A stretch of 64,000 nt of DNA from Pseudomonas putida (GCF_030159595.1 NZ_BSKJ01000006.1:62001-126000), one strand, 5' to 3'. Counted from the first letter of the stretch, positions 8,477 to 19,953 are shown. A program made the numbers and translations. The notes: generated by a model not told the origin, from the letters alone.

Positions 8477-9582
8477 GTCAACCCCTACTGCTCAACCTGC
8501 GCAACCTCGCCTGCGGCTATGGCGACCAGCGCATCGTCCAGAACCTCAACCTGCACTTGAACGCAGGCGACATTGGTTGCCTGCTAGGTTCATCCGGTTG
8601 CGGGAAAACCACCACCCTGCGCGCCATTGCCGGCTTCGAGCCGGTGCACGAAGGTGAAATCCAACTGGCTGGCGAGGTCATTTCCCGGGCTGGCTTTACC
8701 CTGGCCCCGGAAAAGCGCCGCATCGGCATGGTGTTCCAGGACTACGCGTTGTTCCCGCACCTGACCGTGGCGCAGAACATTGCCTTTGGCATCGCCAAGC
8801 ACCCACGCCAGGCCGCCGTCATCGAAGAGATGCTCGAGCTCGTCAAACTGGGCGGCCTGGGCGGGCGTTACCCGCATGAGCTGTCGGGTGGCCAGCAGCA
8901 GCGGGTCGCCCTGGCCCGCGCACTGGCGCCAGAGCCGCAGTTGCTGCTGCTTGACGAGCCGTTCTCCAACCTGGACGTGGAGCTGCGTCGGCGCCTGAGC
9001 CATGAGGTTCGCGACATCCTCAAGAGCCGCGGCACCAGTGCCATCCTGGTGACCCATGATCAGGAAGAAGCGTTTGCCGTCAGCGACCAGGTGGGTGTGT
9101 TCAAGGAAGGCCGCCTGGAGCAGTGGGATACGCCCTACAACCTTTACCACGAGCCGCAGACGCCGTTCGTCGCCAGCTTCATTGGCCAGGGGTACTTCAT
9201 CCGTGGGCAGATGAGCAGCCACGAAGCGGTCAATACCGAGCTGGGTGAACTGCGTGGCAACCGCGCCTACACCATGGCGCAGGGCAGCTCGGTGGATGTG
9301 CTGCTACGCCCCGACGATATCGTGTATGCACCGGACAGCCCGCTGCGGGCGGCTATCGTTGGAAAAAGTTTCCTTGGGGCGTCGACCTTGTATCGCCTGC
9401 AGTTGCCGACCGGCAGCCAGCTGGAAGCGATTTTCCCCAGCCATGTCGACCATCAGGTCGGTGGAGATGTGGGGATTGCGGTGAAGGCCGATCACCTGGT
9501 GCTGTTCCCGGTGCCGGGCAGTGTGGCGGCGCAATTGCCGCGCCAGGAGAACGGGGTACGTCGGTACAGCTCGGCGACCTGA
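8473..9582 (+). CDS. ABC transporter ATPase, FbpC/PotA-like, orphan
   Basis: A 369-residue nucleotide-binding subunit. Walker A is GSSGCGKT (39-46), followed by the Q-loop ([12 protein letters not shown]), the signature [15 protein letters not shown], Walker B LLLLDEP, the D-loop and the switch histidine in VTHDQEE. About 130 C-terminal residues form a TOBE-like domain, as in ferric-iron, polyamine and sugar importers. The N-terminal half most resembles FbpC. No permease or binding protein gene is near, so it must pair with components encoded elsewhere. ATGA overlap couples it to argF. Substrate is unknown. Confidence 0.85.
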   Translation: MSQPLLLNLRNLACGYGDQRIVQNLNLHLNAGDIGCLLGSSGCGKTTTLRAIAGFEPVHEGEIQLAGEVISRAGFTLAPEKRRIGMVFQDYALFPHLTVAQNIAFGIAKHPRQAAVIEEMLELVKLGGLGGRYPHELSGGQQQRVALARALAPEPQLLLLDEPFSNLDVELRRRLSHEVRDILKSRGTSAILVTHDQEEAFAVSDQVGVFKEGRLEQWDTPYNLYHEPQTPFVASFIGQGYFIRGQMSSHEAVNTELGELRGNRAYTMAQGSSVDVLLRPDDIVYAPDSPLRAAIVGKSFLGASTLYRLQLPTGSQLEAIFPSHVDHQVGGDVGIAVKADHLVLFPVPGSVAAQLPRQENGVRRYSSAT

Positions 9583-9594
9583 TTTCACAGCAAT

Positions 9595-9615
9595 TGGGGC
9601 CGCTTTGCGGCCCCA
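9595..9615. terminator. Palindromic hairpin between convergent genes
   Basis: The stem TGGGGCCGC / GCGGCCCCA is a perfect 9 bp with loop TTT. No long T-run follows, so it is a weak or factor-assisted terminator for the ABC ATPase and ybaK. Confidence 0.6.
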
Positions 9616-9621
9616 GAAATC

Positions 9622-10092
9622 TCAGCCTCGACCGATCCCGGCAAACTTGCCCTGGGTATGCTCGGCCAACACCCCCGCTGCCAATTCTACTTCCAGCCCA
9701 CGCCGTCCAGCACTGACATGGATGGTTGCAAAGTTCTGCGCTGATTCGTCAATGAACGTACGCAGGCGCTTCTTCTGCCCCAACGGGCTGATTCCACCCA
9801 CCAGATAACCCGTAGCCCGCTGCGCCGCCACAGGGTCGGCCATCTCGCATTTCTTTACCCCGGCAGCATGGGCCAGGGCCTTCAAGTCCAGGGTACCTAC
9901 CACAGGCACCACCGCTACCAGCAACTCCCCCTTCTCACTGCTCGCCAGTAAGGTCTTGAATACTTGCTGTGGGTCGACCCCAAGCTTTTCCGCCGCCTCC
10001 AGACCATATGACGCCGACTTCGGATCATGTTCATAACTGTGCACGCGGTGTTCGGCACGGTGCTTCTTCAGCAGGTCTAGTGCGGGGGTCAT
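9622..10092 (-). CDS. ybaK: Cys-tRNA(Pro)/aminoacyl-tRNA deacylase, YbaK/EbsC
   Basis: YbaK clears mischarged Cys-tRNA(Pro) in trans, in concert with prolyl-tRNA synthetase. The 156 residues match family length. Conserved features are QVFKTLLAS, which holds the catalytic lysine, [10 protein letters not shown], and [19 protein letters not shown]. The start ATG opens [11 protein letters not shown], as expected. It is monocistronic and lies between the argF-ABC pair and the glycerol regulon, with no evident link to either. Confidence 0.93.
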   Translation of the reverse strand: MTPALDLLKKHRAEHRVHSYEHDPKSASYGLEAAEKLGVDPQQVFKTLLASSEKGELLVAVVPVVGTLDLKALAHAAGVKKCEMADPVAAQRATGYLVGGISPLGQKKRLRTFIDESAQNFATIHVSAGRRGLEVELAAGVLAEHTQGKFAGIGRG

Positions 10093-10395
10093 GCAGGGGC
10101 TCCGGTCTGGGACGGCTCGGCGGCTACTTTAGGACAATTCCCACAGCGCAGCCAGCGCACCGCAATCGCGCACCTCTAGCTCGGGGATCCGCAGCTGATT
10201 TTAGCGGCCATTTCGTGACTGGTCGTTCACTTTCGACCTTTGACATCAGCGTTTCTTGTCTATATTTTTTCGCTTCTGAACAAATGGCGCACTTTTAAGG
10301 TGCGTTTCCTGTATTTGCCCGGGGTCAATGGGGATCGACACCGGGCTTTGCTGTCGAGCGCCACGCGCCTCACAACAAAAAAAACGAGGTCATAC
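10093..10395. other. Intergenic region upstream of glpF
   Basis: This region holds the divergent ybaK and glpF promoters. A sigma-70 type promoter towards glpF is listed separately. TTTCGCTTCTGAACAAA just after its -10 faintly resembles a GlpR half-site. Nothing coding was recognised. Confidence 0.55.
10240..10268 (+). promoter_or_regulatory. Candidate glpF promoter
   Basis: TTGACA, a 17-bp spacer and TATTTT lie about 130 bp before glpF. The consensus -35 makes this the best promoter candidate in the gap. Confidence 0.55.
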
Positions 10396-11247
10396 ATGAC
10401 GACTGCTCTACGCCAACCCACATTGTCCAGCCAATGCCTGGCCGAGTTCCTCGGCACCGCGCTGCTGATCTTCTTCGGTACCGGCTGCGTTGCCGCGCTC
10501 AAGGTCGCCGGCGCCAGTTTCGGCCTATGGGAAATCAGTATCATCTGGGGCGTCGGTGTGAGCATGGCGATCTACCTCACCGCCGGCATTTCCGGCGCGC
10601 ACCTGAATCCGGCCGTGAGCATCGCCCTTACCCTGTTTGCCGGTTTCGACAAGCGCAAGCTGCCCTTCTACATGCTGGCCCAAGTATGCGGTGCGTTCTG
10701 TGGTGCGGCGCTGGTCTACACCCTGTACAGCAACCTGTTCTTCGATTTCGAACAGGCCCACACCATGTTGCGCGGTAGCGAAGCCAGCCTGGAGCTGGCC
10801 TCGGTGTTCTCCACCTATCCACACCCGTCGCTGTCCACTGGCCAGGCGTTCCTGGTGGAAGTGGTGATCACCGCCATTCTGATGGCCGTGATCATGGCCC
10901 TGACCGACGACAACAACGGCCTGCCACGCGGCGCCATGGCGCCGCTACTGATCGGCCTGCTGATCGCCGTGATCGGTAGCGCCATGGGCCCATTGACCGG
11001 CTTTGCGATGAACCCGGCCCGCGATTTCGGGCCAAAACTCATGACTTTCCTGGCCGGCTGGGGCGAAATCGCCTTCACTGGCGGGCGGGATATTCCTTAT
11101 TTCCTGGTTCCGGTATTCGCACCGATCCTTGGCGCCTGCGTGGGAGCCGCGACCTATCGCGGTCTTATCGCCCGCAACCTGCCAACGGCGCCTGCTGCGA
11201 ACCCTGAGACAAATGACATTCGCCAGGGCGATACTCAAGCCAATTGA
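10396..11247 (+). CDS. glpF: Glycerol uptake facilitator
   Basis: An inner-membrane aquaglyceroporin that lets glycerol enter by diffusion. The 283 residues show six hydrophobic segments and both pore motifs: HLNPAVS in the first half-helix and AMNPARD in the second. The Arg of NPARD is the selectivity-filter residue, and the adjacent D marks the glycerol-conducting branch. The ATG is preceded by ACGAGGT. A reading frame open further upstream has no family support. It is followed after 51 bp by glpK, so uptake and phosphorylation are made together. Confidence 0.96.
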   Translation: MTTALRQPTLSSQCLAEFLGTALLIFFGTGCVAALKVAGASFGLWEISIIWGVGVSMAIYLTAGISGAHLNPAVSIALTLFAGFDKRKLPFYMLAQVCGAFCGAALVYTLYSNLFFDFEQAHTMLRGSEASLELASVFSTYPHPSLSTGQAFLVEVVITAILMAVIMALTDDNNGLPRGAMAPLLIGLLIAVIGSAMGPLTGFAMNPARDFGPKLMTFLAGWGEIAFTGGRDIPYFLVPVFAPILGACVGAATYRGLIARNLPTAPAANPETNDIRQGDTQAN

Positions 11248-11271
11248 TGCCGGCATCACGCCCAGCCCTGA

Positions 11272-12798
<1,527 letters not shown>

Positions 12799-12806
12799 TG
12801 CCTATC

Positions 12807-12825
12807 GGGGCCGCCACGCGGCCCC
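12807..12825 (+). terminator. Hairpin after glpK
   Basis: GGGGCCGC / GCGGCCCC forms a perfect 8-bp stem with loop CAC. There is no T-run, so some read-through into glpR is expected. Confidence 0.55.
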
Positions 12826-12899
12826 AATCGTCTACTGGCCGTCATCCGCGTCCTACGGCATCATTGCAGAATTTGTCCGGCTGCCCCAAAGGACCGCCC

Positions 12900-13655
12900 A
12901 TGAATCTGCCCCCTCGCCAACAACAAATCCTCGAACTGGTGCGCGAACGCGGTTACGTCAGTATCGAAGAAATGGCGCAGCTGTTCGTCGTGACGCCGCA
13001 AACCATCCGCCGTGATATCAATCAACTGGCCGAACTCAATCTACTGCGTCGCTACCACGGTGGCGCGGCCTACGACTCGAGCGTGGAGAACACCGCCTAC
13101 GCCATGCGTGCCGACCAGATGCGCGACGAAAAGCAGCGGATCGCCGAAGCCGTAGCCCGGCAGATTCCCGACCATGCTTCGGTGTTCATCAACATTGGCA
13201 CGACCACCGAGTCCATCGCCCGTGCGCTGCTCAATCACAGCCACCTGAAGGTCATCACCAACAACCTGCATGTGGCCGCGATCCTCGCCGCCAAGGATGA
13301 TTTCGAAGTGCTGGTGGCGGGTGGCACGGTACGTCGCGATGGCGGAGTGGTCGGCCAGGCCAGCGTCGACTTCATCAACCAGTTCAAGGTCGACTTCGCC
13401 CTGGTCGGCATCAGCGGCATCGATGAAGACGGCAGCCTGCTCGACTTCGACTATCAGGAAGTGCGGGTATCTCAGGCCATCATCGCCAATGCCAGGCAAG
13501 TGATCCTTGCCGCCGACTCCAGCAAGTTCGGACGCAACGCCATGGTGCGTCTGGGATCGATCAGCCTGGTCGATTGCCTGGTAACCGACCAGGCGCCGAC
13601 GACCACCCTCACCCAGCTGCTCAACCAGTACAAGATCCGTCTCGAGGTGGTTTGA
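12900..13655 (+). CDS. glpR: Glycerol-3-phosphate regulon repressor (DeoR family)
   Basis: GlpR represses glycerol genes and is released by a phosphorylated inducer. The protein has 251 residues. An N-terminal helix-turn-helix ([22 protein letters not shown]) is followed by the DeoR recognition segment LLRRYHGGA. The sugar-phosphate-binding DeoRC domain carries NIGTTTE and [11 protein letters not shown] chose the ATG with AAAGGA eight bases upstream over an earlier in-frame ATG near the glpK stop. Its predicted targets include the palindromes before glpD. Confidence 0.95.
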   Translation: MNLPPRQQQILELVRERGYVSIEEMAQLFVVTPQTIRRDINQLAELNLLRRYHGGAAYDSSVENTAYAMRADQMRDEKQRIAEAVARQIPDHASVFINIGTTTESIARALLNHSHLKVITNNLHVAAILAAKDDFEVLVAGGTVRRDGGVVGQASVDFINQFKVDFALVGISGIDEDGSLLDFDYQEVRVSQAIIANARQVILAADSSKFGRNAMVRLGSISLVDCLVTDQAPTTTLTQLLNQYKIRLEVV

Positions 13656-13662
13656 GCCACTT

Positions 13663-13683
13663 GCGGGCTGCCATGCGGCCCGC
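13663..13683 (+). terminator. Hairpin terminator after glpR
   Basis: GCGGGCTGC / GCGGCCCGC (one G-T pair) with loop CAT is followed by CATTTTC. Confidence 0.55.
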
Positions 13684-13764
13684 CATTTTCGTAAATGTTC
13701 ACTTTATTGTCATCTGATCAGTTTTTTCTATAAAGACTGACTGGCGACAGGCTTTCTGTTGCGC

Positions 13765-13810
13765 TAGTATTTTCGAAAACGAACATCAATGTTCATATTC
13801 GATGTGAACA
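13765..13810 (+). promoter_or_regulatory. glpD control region with two GlpR-like operators
   Basis: Two palindrome-like sites sit side by side: ATTTTCGAAAACGAACAT (13769-13786) and a 21-bp near-palindrome with outer arms TGTTCA / TGAACA (13790-13810). Both resemble known GlpR operators (TGTTCG... type). A possible -10, TAGTAT (13765-13770), overlaps the first, so bound repressor would block polymerase. The glpD ribosome site follows within 6 bp of the second. Confidence 0.7.
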
Positions 13811-13829
13811 GCCCCAGGAGGCCTTGCCC

Positions 13830-15371
13830 GTGTCCCAGCCCGTTTCGTCCCAGCCCCCGCTCGCCGACTGCTATGACCTCGCCGTGATCGGCGGTGGCAT
13901 CAATGGCGTGGGCATCGCTGCCGACGCCGCTGGGCGCGGCCTGAAGGTATTTCTTTGCGAGAAGGACGACCTGGCCCAACACACCTCGTCAGCCAGCAGC
14001 AAATTGATCCACGGTGGCCTGCGCTACCTGGAGCACTACGAGTTCCGTCTGGTGCGTGAAGCGCTGGCTGAACGTGAAGTGCTGCTCGCCAAGGCACCGC
14101 ACATCGTCAAACCGATGCGTTTCGTGTTGCCACACCGCCCGCACCTGCGCCCGGCGTGGATGATTCGTGCAGGCCTGTTCCTGTATGACCACCTGGGCAA
14201 GCGCAAGCGCCTGGGTGCCTCGCGCAGCCTGCGCTTCGGCCCGGGGTATCCGCTCAAGCCTGCAATCACCCGCGGTTTCGAATACGCCGATTGCGCGGTA
14301 GACGACGCTCGCCTGGTGGTGCTGAACGCCATGGCAGCCCGCGAACATGGCGCGCATGTGCGCACTCGCACCCGTTGCCTGCGCGCCGAGCGCGTCGATG
14401 GCCTGTGGGAGGTGTCGCTGCAGCACGCCGATGGCAGCCTGCAAACCATTCGCGCCCGCGCCCTGGTGAACGCCGCCGGCCCATGGGTGGCCAGCTTCAT
14501 CAAGGACGACCTCAAGCTTGACGCCCCCTATGGCATCCGCCTGATACAGGGCAGCCACATCATCGTCCCGCGCCTGTACGAGGGTGAGCATGCCTATATC
14601 CTGCAGAATGAAGACCAGCGTATCGTCTTCTGCATCCCCTACCTGGACCGCTTCACCCTGATCGGCACCACCGACCGCGAATACAGTGGTGACCCGGCCA
14701 AGGTGGCGATTACCGAGCAGGAAACCGACTACCTGTTGAAGGTCGTGAACGAACACTTCAACCATCAACTCAGCCGCGCCGACATCCTGCACACCTATTC
14801 CGGCGTGCGTCCGCTGTGCAACGACGAGTCTGATAACCCATCGGCGGTGACCCGCGACTACACCTTGGCATTGTCTGCCACCGAGGGCGAAGCACCGTTG
14901 TTGTCGGTGTTCGGTGGCAAGTTGACGACCTACCGCAAACTGGCCGAGTCGGCCATGGTGGAACTCAAGCCATTCTTCATCCAGATGCGCGACAGCTGGA
15001 CTGCCGAAGCTACCTTGCCAGGTGGCGAAAACATGACAACCGTCCAGGCATTGGTCGATGCCATCCTTGCCCGCAATGGCTGGTTGCCGGTAGACATTGC
15101 AAAGCGCTGGGCCGTGACCTATGGCAGCCGCGTCTGGAGCCTGCTGGACGGCGTCAGCGGGCCAGACGATTTGGGCCAGGCCATCGGTGGCGGGCTGTTC
15201 AGCCGGGAAGTCGATTATTTGCGTAGCCAAGAATGGGCAATCAGTGCCGACGATATTCTCTGGCGGCGCACCAAGCTGGGCTTGTTCACCTCGACAAGTG
15301 AACAAGAAACGCTGAAGGACTATCTAAAGGAAACCGCCTGCAACGTGTCGGTTGGCGATCAGGCTGCGTGA
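13830..15371 (+). CDS. glpD: Aerobic glycerol-3-phosphate dehydrogenase
   Basis: A membrane-associated flavoenzyme that oxidises glycerol 3-phosphate to dihydroxyacetone phosphate and feeds electrons to ubiquinone. The protein has 513 residues. The FAD-binding motif is VIGGGINGVG with the acidic end ..LCEKDD. Next come SSASSKLIHGGLRYLE, NAAGPW, FGGKLTTYR and a C-terminal cap domain. The start is GTG, eight bases after AGGAGG. A TTG two codons earlier is too close to that site. Transcription is separate from glpFKR and is controlled by the operators just upstream. Confidence 0.96.
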   Translation: MSQPVSSQPPLADCYDLAVIGGGINGVGIAADAAGRGLKVFLCEKDDLAQHTSSASSKLIHGGLRYLEHYEFRLVREALAEREVLLAKAPHIVKPMRFVLPHRPHLRPAWMIRAGLFLYDHLGKRKRLGASRSLRFGPGYPLKPAITRGFEYADCAVDDARLVVLNAMAAREHGAHVRTRTRCLRAERVDGLWEVSLQHADGSLQTIRARALVNAAGPWVASFIKDDLKLDAPYGIRLIQGSHIIVPRLYEGEHAYILQNEDQRIVFCIPYLDRFTLIGTTDREYSGDPAKVAITEQETDYLLKVVNEHFNHQLSRADILHTYSGVRPLCNDESDNPSAVTRDYTLALSATEGEAPLLSVFGGKLTTYRKLAESAMVELKPFFIQMRDSWTAEATLPGGENMTTVQALVDAILARNGWLPVDIAKRWAVTYGSRVWSLLDGVSGPDDLGQAIGGGLFSREVDYLRSQEWAISADDILWRRTKLGLFTSTSEQETLKDYLKETACNVSVGDQAA

Positions 15372-15377
15372 GTAGAC

Positions 15378-15410
15378 TCGGCGCGATGCATGAGCAATGC
15401 ACCGCGCCGA
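15378..15410. terminator. Hairpin between convergent glpD and the NEL gene
   Basis: TCGGCGCG / CGCGCCGA arms lie around an inner ATGCA...TGCA repeat, giving a long stem between two converging genes. There is no T-run. Confidence 0.55.
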
Positions 15411-15419
15411 TACGCCCAG

Positions 15420-18400
15420 TCAGCGTTGCCAGCGCATGAAGGCTTCCTGAGTCAATTGCTCGATCAATGCGCGTTCTTTCGTTTCCAGTTCCTTGGTCTG
15501 TGCCTTGCACTGTTCGAGATAAGTGTTTTCACTGATCGCTCCGTCATTTACAAGCGCTTCGGCATGCTCCAGCGCCAGACGCTGGTCATCTACCAACGCC
15601 CTGAATCGCAGAAAGTACGTGTTGCGCAAGTAGTCTTGCCAATAGGGTTGGTCGGCGAGTGACTGCCTAAGCCGTACATCGCTCTCCGCTGACAGGATTT
15701 CTGCCCTGGCGACATTGATGTCTTCAACGGTCACCAACGACTCTGCCAGGTAGTGCATGCGCACCGGTTGAGCCGGTAATTGCAAAGGCCCGGCGAGCCC
15801 GACCCGATAGGCAAGATACGTTTCGATGTCGTCGATGCTCTCCAGGCGCGCGGGCTCGTTGGCAAAGGCCTCTCTGAGCCGGTTGAGCTTTTGTGCAGCC
15901 GCTCTGTCAACTTCTTGCAACCGATACAGCGAGCGCCCCAATCTTACCAAGGCCCTCTCGCTCTGCATCTGCGACAAGCCCGCCGTTTCGCGATGAACCA
16001 GCGCACGGACCTCCAGCTGGCTAAACAACCAGAGCAGACGGTCTTCACAGGTCGCCACGCCCCCTGTCTGCGCGAACATGAGCTCACGCAACTCACCGTT
16101 CTGCTCGCACGCCTCGATAATGCCCCACACCCTTGCCCGGTAGTACATCGGGTGTTTCAAGAAGTCTGGCGACCTGCCAAAGTCATTCAGGAAGTGAAAG
16201 AAATCATTGGAGCCCGGCTCATTGCGCAAATTGAGCCATGCCTGCTCACGCGAAGTCCGCAACGCACCGACTGCCCCCGTCAGCCACTGAGACAACTCCG
16301 CCTGCTGCAACAGATGCTCACGGTAGCTCGGGCTTCCCTCCACAGCGGGTTGCACCGCGCTCGACGGGCCCGGCTGTGCTTGTACATAGCGTTCACTGGC
16401 TTCGTCCAACGGATTGCCGCGCAGCTCCATTTGTTGCAGGCGCGCCCGCAGGCCTTGCAGATCCTGGTTAACTTGCTGGATCTGGTTTTCACGCAGGTCG
16501 ACAAGGCCGCGCCATGGCAATTGCTGGAGATTCTCCGGCAATTCGGCAAGCGCTGCTCCGCGTAATCCCACATTCCGCAGGTTCAACAACCCCCTCACCT
16601 CCGGGGCAATACCCAACGGGTTGAAGTTGATCTCAAGGTTTTCAAGGTTACGCAGCCTGCTCAACCGCTCGTTATCTGCCAGGGCAAAAATGATCTGGTT
16701 GTTGTCCAGACGCAGTTGTCGAAGCTCGGGCAAATGCTCCAGGCCCGCAGGGATCGACAACAACCGGTTGTTACGCAAGTCCAACTCCCTCAGATTTGGA
16801 AAACGCCTGAGGAAATCGGCGTCGACTTCCACCAACGCCATATCGCGCATAACCAGTCGCGTCACATGCTCGAACATGATGTCCTGCGGCAAGCCAGGCA
16901 GGCGGCCCACACGTTCGGCGCAAATTTCTAGCGCGTAAGTGCCATCGCTCAGCAGCCCCGTTTTACGGCGCCAGCAACGGCGAATTGCCCTCACCACTCT
17001 GCTGCGCCTTAGCAGGTCGAGAATATTTACATACGCCGCTCGCCAACTCGCCAGCCCTTGACGCAGGCTCATCCACTGCCCATGTAACCGCTCATAACGT
17101 GACCACGGGTCAGCCCCCGCCACCATGGCATCCAGCACATAGCGCTGCAGCTGCTCATCGTCGAGCGTAGGAAAAATCTGCCTGATTCCGCGCATGCTGG
17201 CTTGCGCACGGCCATTCCCCCGCCCACTCAGCGGGTAACCAAGCCGACCATCGGCAAAGCGAACCGGCGGCCGTACCGCCCCAGGGACAGGCCCTTGCCC
17301 AATGAGACGGGAAGCAACATCGCGGTGAAGACGCGCGTGAGCCGCCAGCACGTTTACCAATTGCGGCTCACTAAGCATTGCATCCCCCAGCAGTAACTTC
17401 TGGTCTTCCCCCATCACCAGCAAGAGCGCATTCATGAGGCTGTCGGTGGTGGTCACGCCAGCTTGAGCGCCCCCCGTCAGATCATGAATGCTGTAACGGC
17501 TTTTCTCGCGCACGATGCAAATGACCTGCTGCGTCACCTCTGCCCCCACCTGGCCAAGCACCTCCCCTTCGGGCGCGCCCTCGCGTAACTCGACGCGAAG
17601 CGAATCGGGCCAGGCGGCGAGCTCCTGCACCAACCCCAAGGCCAGTCGTTCAGTATCGGTATTGATCGCAGGTGCTTGCCTCAGGCCCGCGCAGGCTCGG
17701 TCCAGGCGGCTGTCACGGAGCAACCAGCGCGCTCTTTCTGCCATGGCCAGCGACACCCGCCCGGTGCTATTCAGTAGCTCCAGATCACCACTGTTCACTT
17801 GCTGACGTATTTCTTTTGCGCCTCGCACGCTGAGCCCAGGGAAATGCCGGCGCAGTAGAGCATCTTCCACCTCTTCAGCCTCCTGCGCAGCCGCGACCAA
17901 CATGTCGAAAGCAGCGGTCTCCATCGCTGAATGCGCAGCATGTAACCGGTAACGGTCCAACGCATCCTGAAGGCGCGCAGGTGCGGGCGCGTTTTCTACG
18001 TTCAAGCGCCGTAACTGTGCCTCATCGAACCCTGTGCAATCGAGCACGGCCGTAGCCTGCTCTGGGCTGATATCAGTGAACCTGGCCGCCAGCCTCTGCA
18101 GTAACAAGTGCTCTCCCTGCCATTCCTGAGGTTGCTCGAGCGCATGGCGCCAACCACCACTGCCATTGCGCTCCAGCAGTGGGCGGTAGGCATCTTCACG
18201 CGCGGGGTGGCGGATCAGCAGGTCCTTGCGGTCCCGAGAACTTGCCAGCTGGAAATCCCCTTCTGACAAACGCAGATGCCCAGCTTGGCGATCGATAGAG
18301 ACCAGCCCCGTCGACGGGCTACCCGTTCTGTCGACACGGTAGGCACTCATATCGCGGGAGCACAGTTTCAGGCGCTCGCTGCCAACCAGTACCGGTATCA

Positions 18401-19844
18401 AGTCATCAACAAAACTCACGCGCTCTAACAGCCGTGCGCCTGCCGTTGCGCCCGCCCCCAGGGCCGCACCAACGACAATCGTTTCTGCTACCAAGAACAA
18501 ATGCCCCAGCGCGGCCTGCCGATCACCGATTTTCCAATCCTGATAGCCCTCATAGACTTCGTCGGCGACTTGAAGCGCTGCAATGCCCAGCATGACCTCA
18601 CCCAGTACGGGGACAAAAAATCCAGCCAGGCCAAGCAACGCCAATCCAGTGCTTGCATAGGATCTCAGTTCGGCGTTACGCGACTCGGCATCCTTGACGC
18701 CGGTCGGGATGGCCAGAACCTTGGCGTCATCAAGGATCTTGTTGATACGCTGGCTCCGCAGGTAGCGGAACAGCGACAGTTCAACAACCAGGTTTCGACA
18801 ATCGAGGCTGAGCGGTGTGCCAGCCTTGGCTTTCTCTTTGCGCCCCTCAAGCTGGGTACTGAATGAAATCCGATCACGCTCGGCGATGAACCGGCCGAAA
18901 AAACCGGCATAGGCTGCCTCGCGCAAGCGCAGCCCCAATACCTCATAGAACCCCTCCCAGGACCGGAAATGCTGAATGGCCTGAACGGGATCACCCGGGA
19001 TCCACACCAGCAGATTGCGCATTGCGCCCTTACTGTCTCTGACTTCAACAGTCACCACTCCGTGTACGCATTTGCCCAATACATAAAGCTGCCGAATCTT
19101 GAACATGCTCGGTGAAGCCGGGCTCGATTCAGCGCCTTGCATGCTGCCCGATACCGTCTTGTCGCAGAGACTCAAAAGCTGCACATTCGAGTGCTCATCA
19201 ATCAGCCCTTTGAGCGCCGCAATACGCACCGCGGCCTCCATGGCTGACCGGGAAGACTCTTCAAGCAGGTTCACCACGTTTTGCCGAGCCTGCTCATCGG
19301 CGGGCAGCAAAGTCTTATGCAGTGCGTTCTGGTACAGACCGCCAAGATCCAGTTCACGGCTTAGCTTGGCAAACTGCACGAAAGAGACAGGTAACACTGC
19401 GCCAGATGGGGCCTCGAGCCGGCGACGAACAAGAGGCCGTGACTGCACTTCATCCAGGGCGAAGTTATGCAGGGCCGCAGACAACAGGGGCACTGAAGCG
19501 GTACGCACAACCCGCACGACGGGGGGCAGTGGAAACATACTGGCGTATTCCTTTCGCACCACCGTGCACAGCGAGGCCGTGCGTACATCCACGTTGATGT
19601 TGTGCCCTGCTTGCAGCTGTTTCTCCAGCTTTGGCGCGGCGAACTCCACCAGCCCGGCAAGGCCTTTCAGCAGTTCTCTTACGCGTTCTGCACCCGCCTG
19701 CTCCGCACGCAAGGCAAGGTGCAGATCCCTGAGCGCTTCGACAGACGCATTTCTGATCCAGTCCGGTATTTGCTTGGCGATCACGGCATCGATGGAGTCC
19801 GCAGGGATGGGGTTCGAGCCAAGCTGTTCACGCGCATCGGTCAT
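15420..19844 (-). CDS. Large LRR protein with C-terminal NEL-type E3 ubiquitin ligase domain
   Basis: A protein of 1474 residues. Residues 1 to about 950 form a long region like those annotated as dermonecrotic-toxin-type (DUF6543-like) in pseudomonads, with hydrophobic stretches around 400-470 (LALLGLAGFFVPVLGEVML, VVGAALGAGATAGA). Residues about 1000-1150 hold leucine-rich repeats (LRELDLRNNRL, LRQLRLDNNQI, LENLEINFNPLG). The rest matches the NEL domain of IpaH/SspH ligases, with the catalytic motif CEDR at C1266. Such enzymes are injected effectors that ubiquitinate host proteins. No type III apparatus, chaperone or signal peptide is visible here. Monocistronic. Many codons are less biased than in neighbouring genes. 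Confidence 0.8.
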   Translation of the reverse strand: MTDAREQLGSNPIPADSIDAVIAKQIPDWIRNASVEALRDLHLALRAEQAGAERVRELLKGLAGLVEFAAPKLEKQLQAGHNINVDVRTASLCTVVRKEYASMFPLPPVVRVVRTASVPLLSAALHNFALDEVQSRPLVRRRLEAPSGAVLPVSFVQFAKLSRELDLGGLYQNALHKTLLPADEQARQNVVNLLEESSRSAMEAAVRIAALKGLIDEHSNVQLLSLCDKTVSGSMQGAESSPASPSMFKIRQLYVLGKCVHGVVTVEVRDSKGAMRNLLVWIPGDPVQAIQHFRSWEGFYEVLGLRLREAAYAGFFGRFIAERDRISFSTQLEGRKEKAKAGTPLSLDCRNLVVELSLFRYLRSQRINKILDDAKVLAIPTGVKDAESRNAELRSYASTGLALLGLAGFFVPVLGEVMLGIAALQVADEVYEGYQDWKIGDRQAALGHLFLVAETIVVGAALGAGATAGARLLERVSFVDDLIPVLVGSERLKLCSRDMSAYRVDRTGSPSTGLVSIDRQAGHLRLSEGDFQLASSRDRKDLLIRHPAREDAYRPLLERNGSGGWRHALEQPQEWQGEHLLLQRLAARFTDISPEQATAVLDCTGFDEAQLRRLNVENAPAPARLQDALDRYRLHAAHSAMETAAFDMLVAAAQEAEEVEDALLRRHFPGLSVRGAKEIRQQVNSGDLELLNSTGRVSLAMAERARWLLRDSRLDRACAGLRQAPAINTDTERLALGLVQELAAWPDSLRVELREGAPEGEVLGQVGAEVTQQVICIVREKSRYSIHDLTGGAQAGVTTTDSLMNALLLVMGEDQKLLLGDAMLSEPQLVNVLAAHARLHRDVASRLIGQGPVPGAVRPPVRFADGRLGYPLSGRGNGRAQASMRGIRQIFPTLDDEQLQRYVLDAMVAGADPWSRYERLHGQWMSLRQGLASWRAAYVNILDLLRRSRVVRAIRRCWRRKTGLLSDGTYALEICAERVGRLPGLPQDIMFEHVTRLVMRDMALVEVDADFLRRFPNLRELDLRNNRLLSIPAGLEHLPELRQLRLDNNQIIFALADNERLSRLRNLENLEINFNPLGIAPEVRGLLNLRNVGLRGAALAELPENLQQLPWRGLVDLRENQIQQVNQDLQGLRARLQQMELRGNPLDEASERYVQAQPGPSSAVQPAVEGSPSYREHLLQQAELSQWLTGAVGALRTSREQAWLNLRNEPGSNDFFHFLNDFGRSPDFLKHPMYYRARVWGIIEACEQNGELRELMFAQTGGVATCEDRLLWLFSQLEVRALVHRETAGLSQMQSERALVRLGRSLYRLQEVDRAAAQKLNRLREAFANEPARLESIDDIETYLAYRVGLAGPLQLPAQPVRMHYLAESLVTVEDINVARAEILSAESDVRLRQSLADQPYWQDYLRNTYFLRFRALVDDQRLALEHAEALVNDGAISENTYLEQCKAQTKELETKERALIEQLTQEAFMRWQR

Positions 19845-19939
19845 GGGTTCTGCCTCCTGAAATTCAGGTAGCAGGCCACGGCCTCACGCTACGAAAGTGG
19901 TAATTAAATATGAGTACCATCAACTAACCAGGCCATCCA

Positions 19940-19953
19940 TTCGGATTACCGAA
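19940..19953. promoter_or_regulatory. AauR-type upstream activator site 1
   Basis: TTCGGATTACCGAA is an exact TTCGG-N4-CCGAA inverted repeat, the motif I recall for AauR of P. putida. It lies about 110 bp before the -24 element, a normal enhancer distance. Confidence 0.75.

Noticed and set aside
15420..19844. Tc/rhs-type toxin as the identity of the large protein
   Set aside because: No RHS/YD repeats are present. The LRR block and CEDR motif fit NEL ligases.
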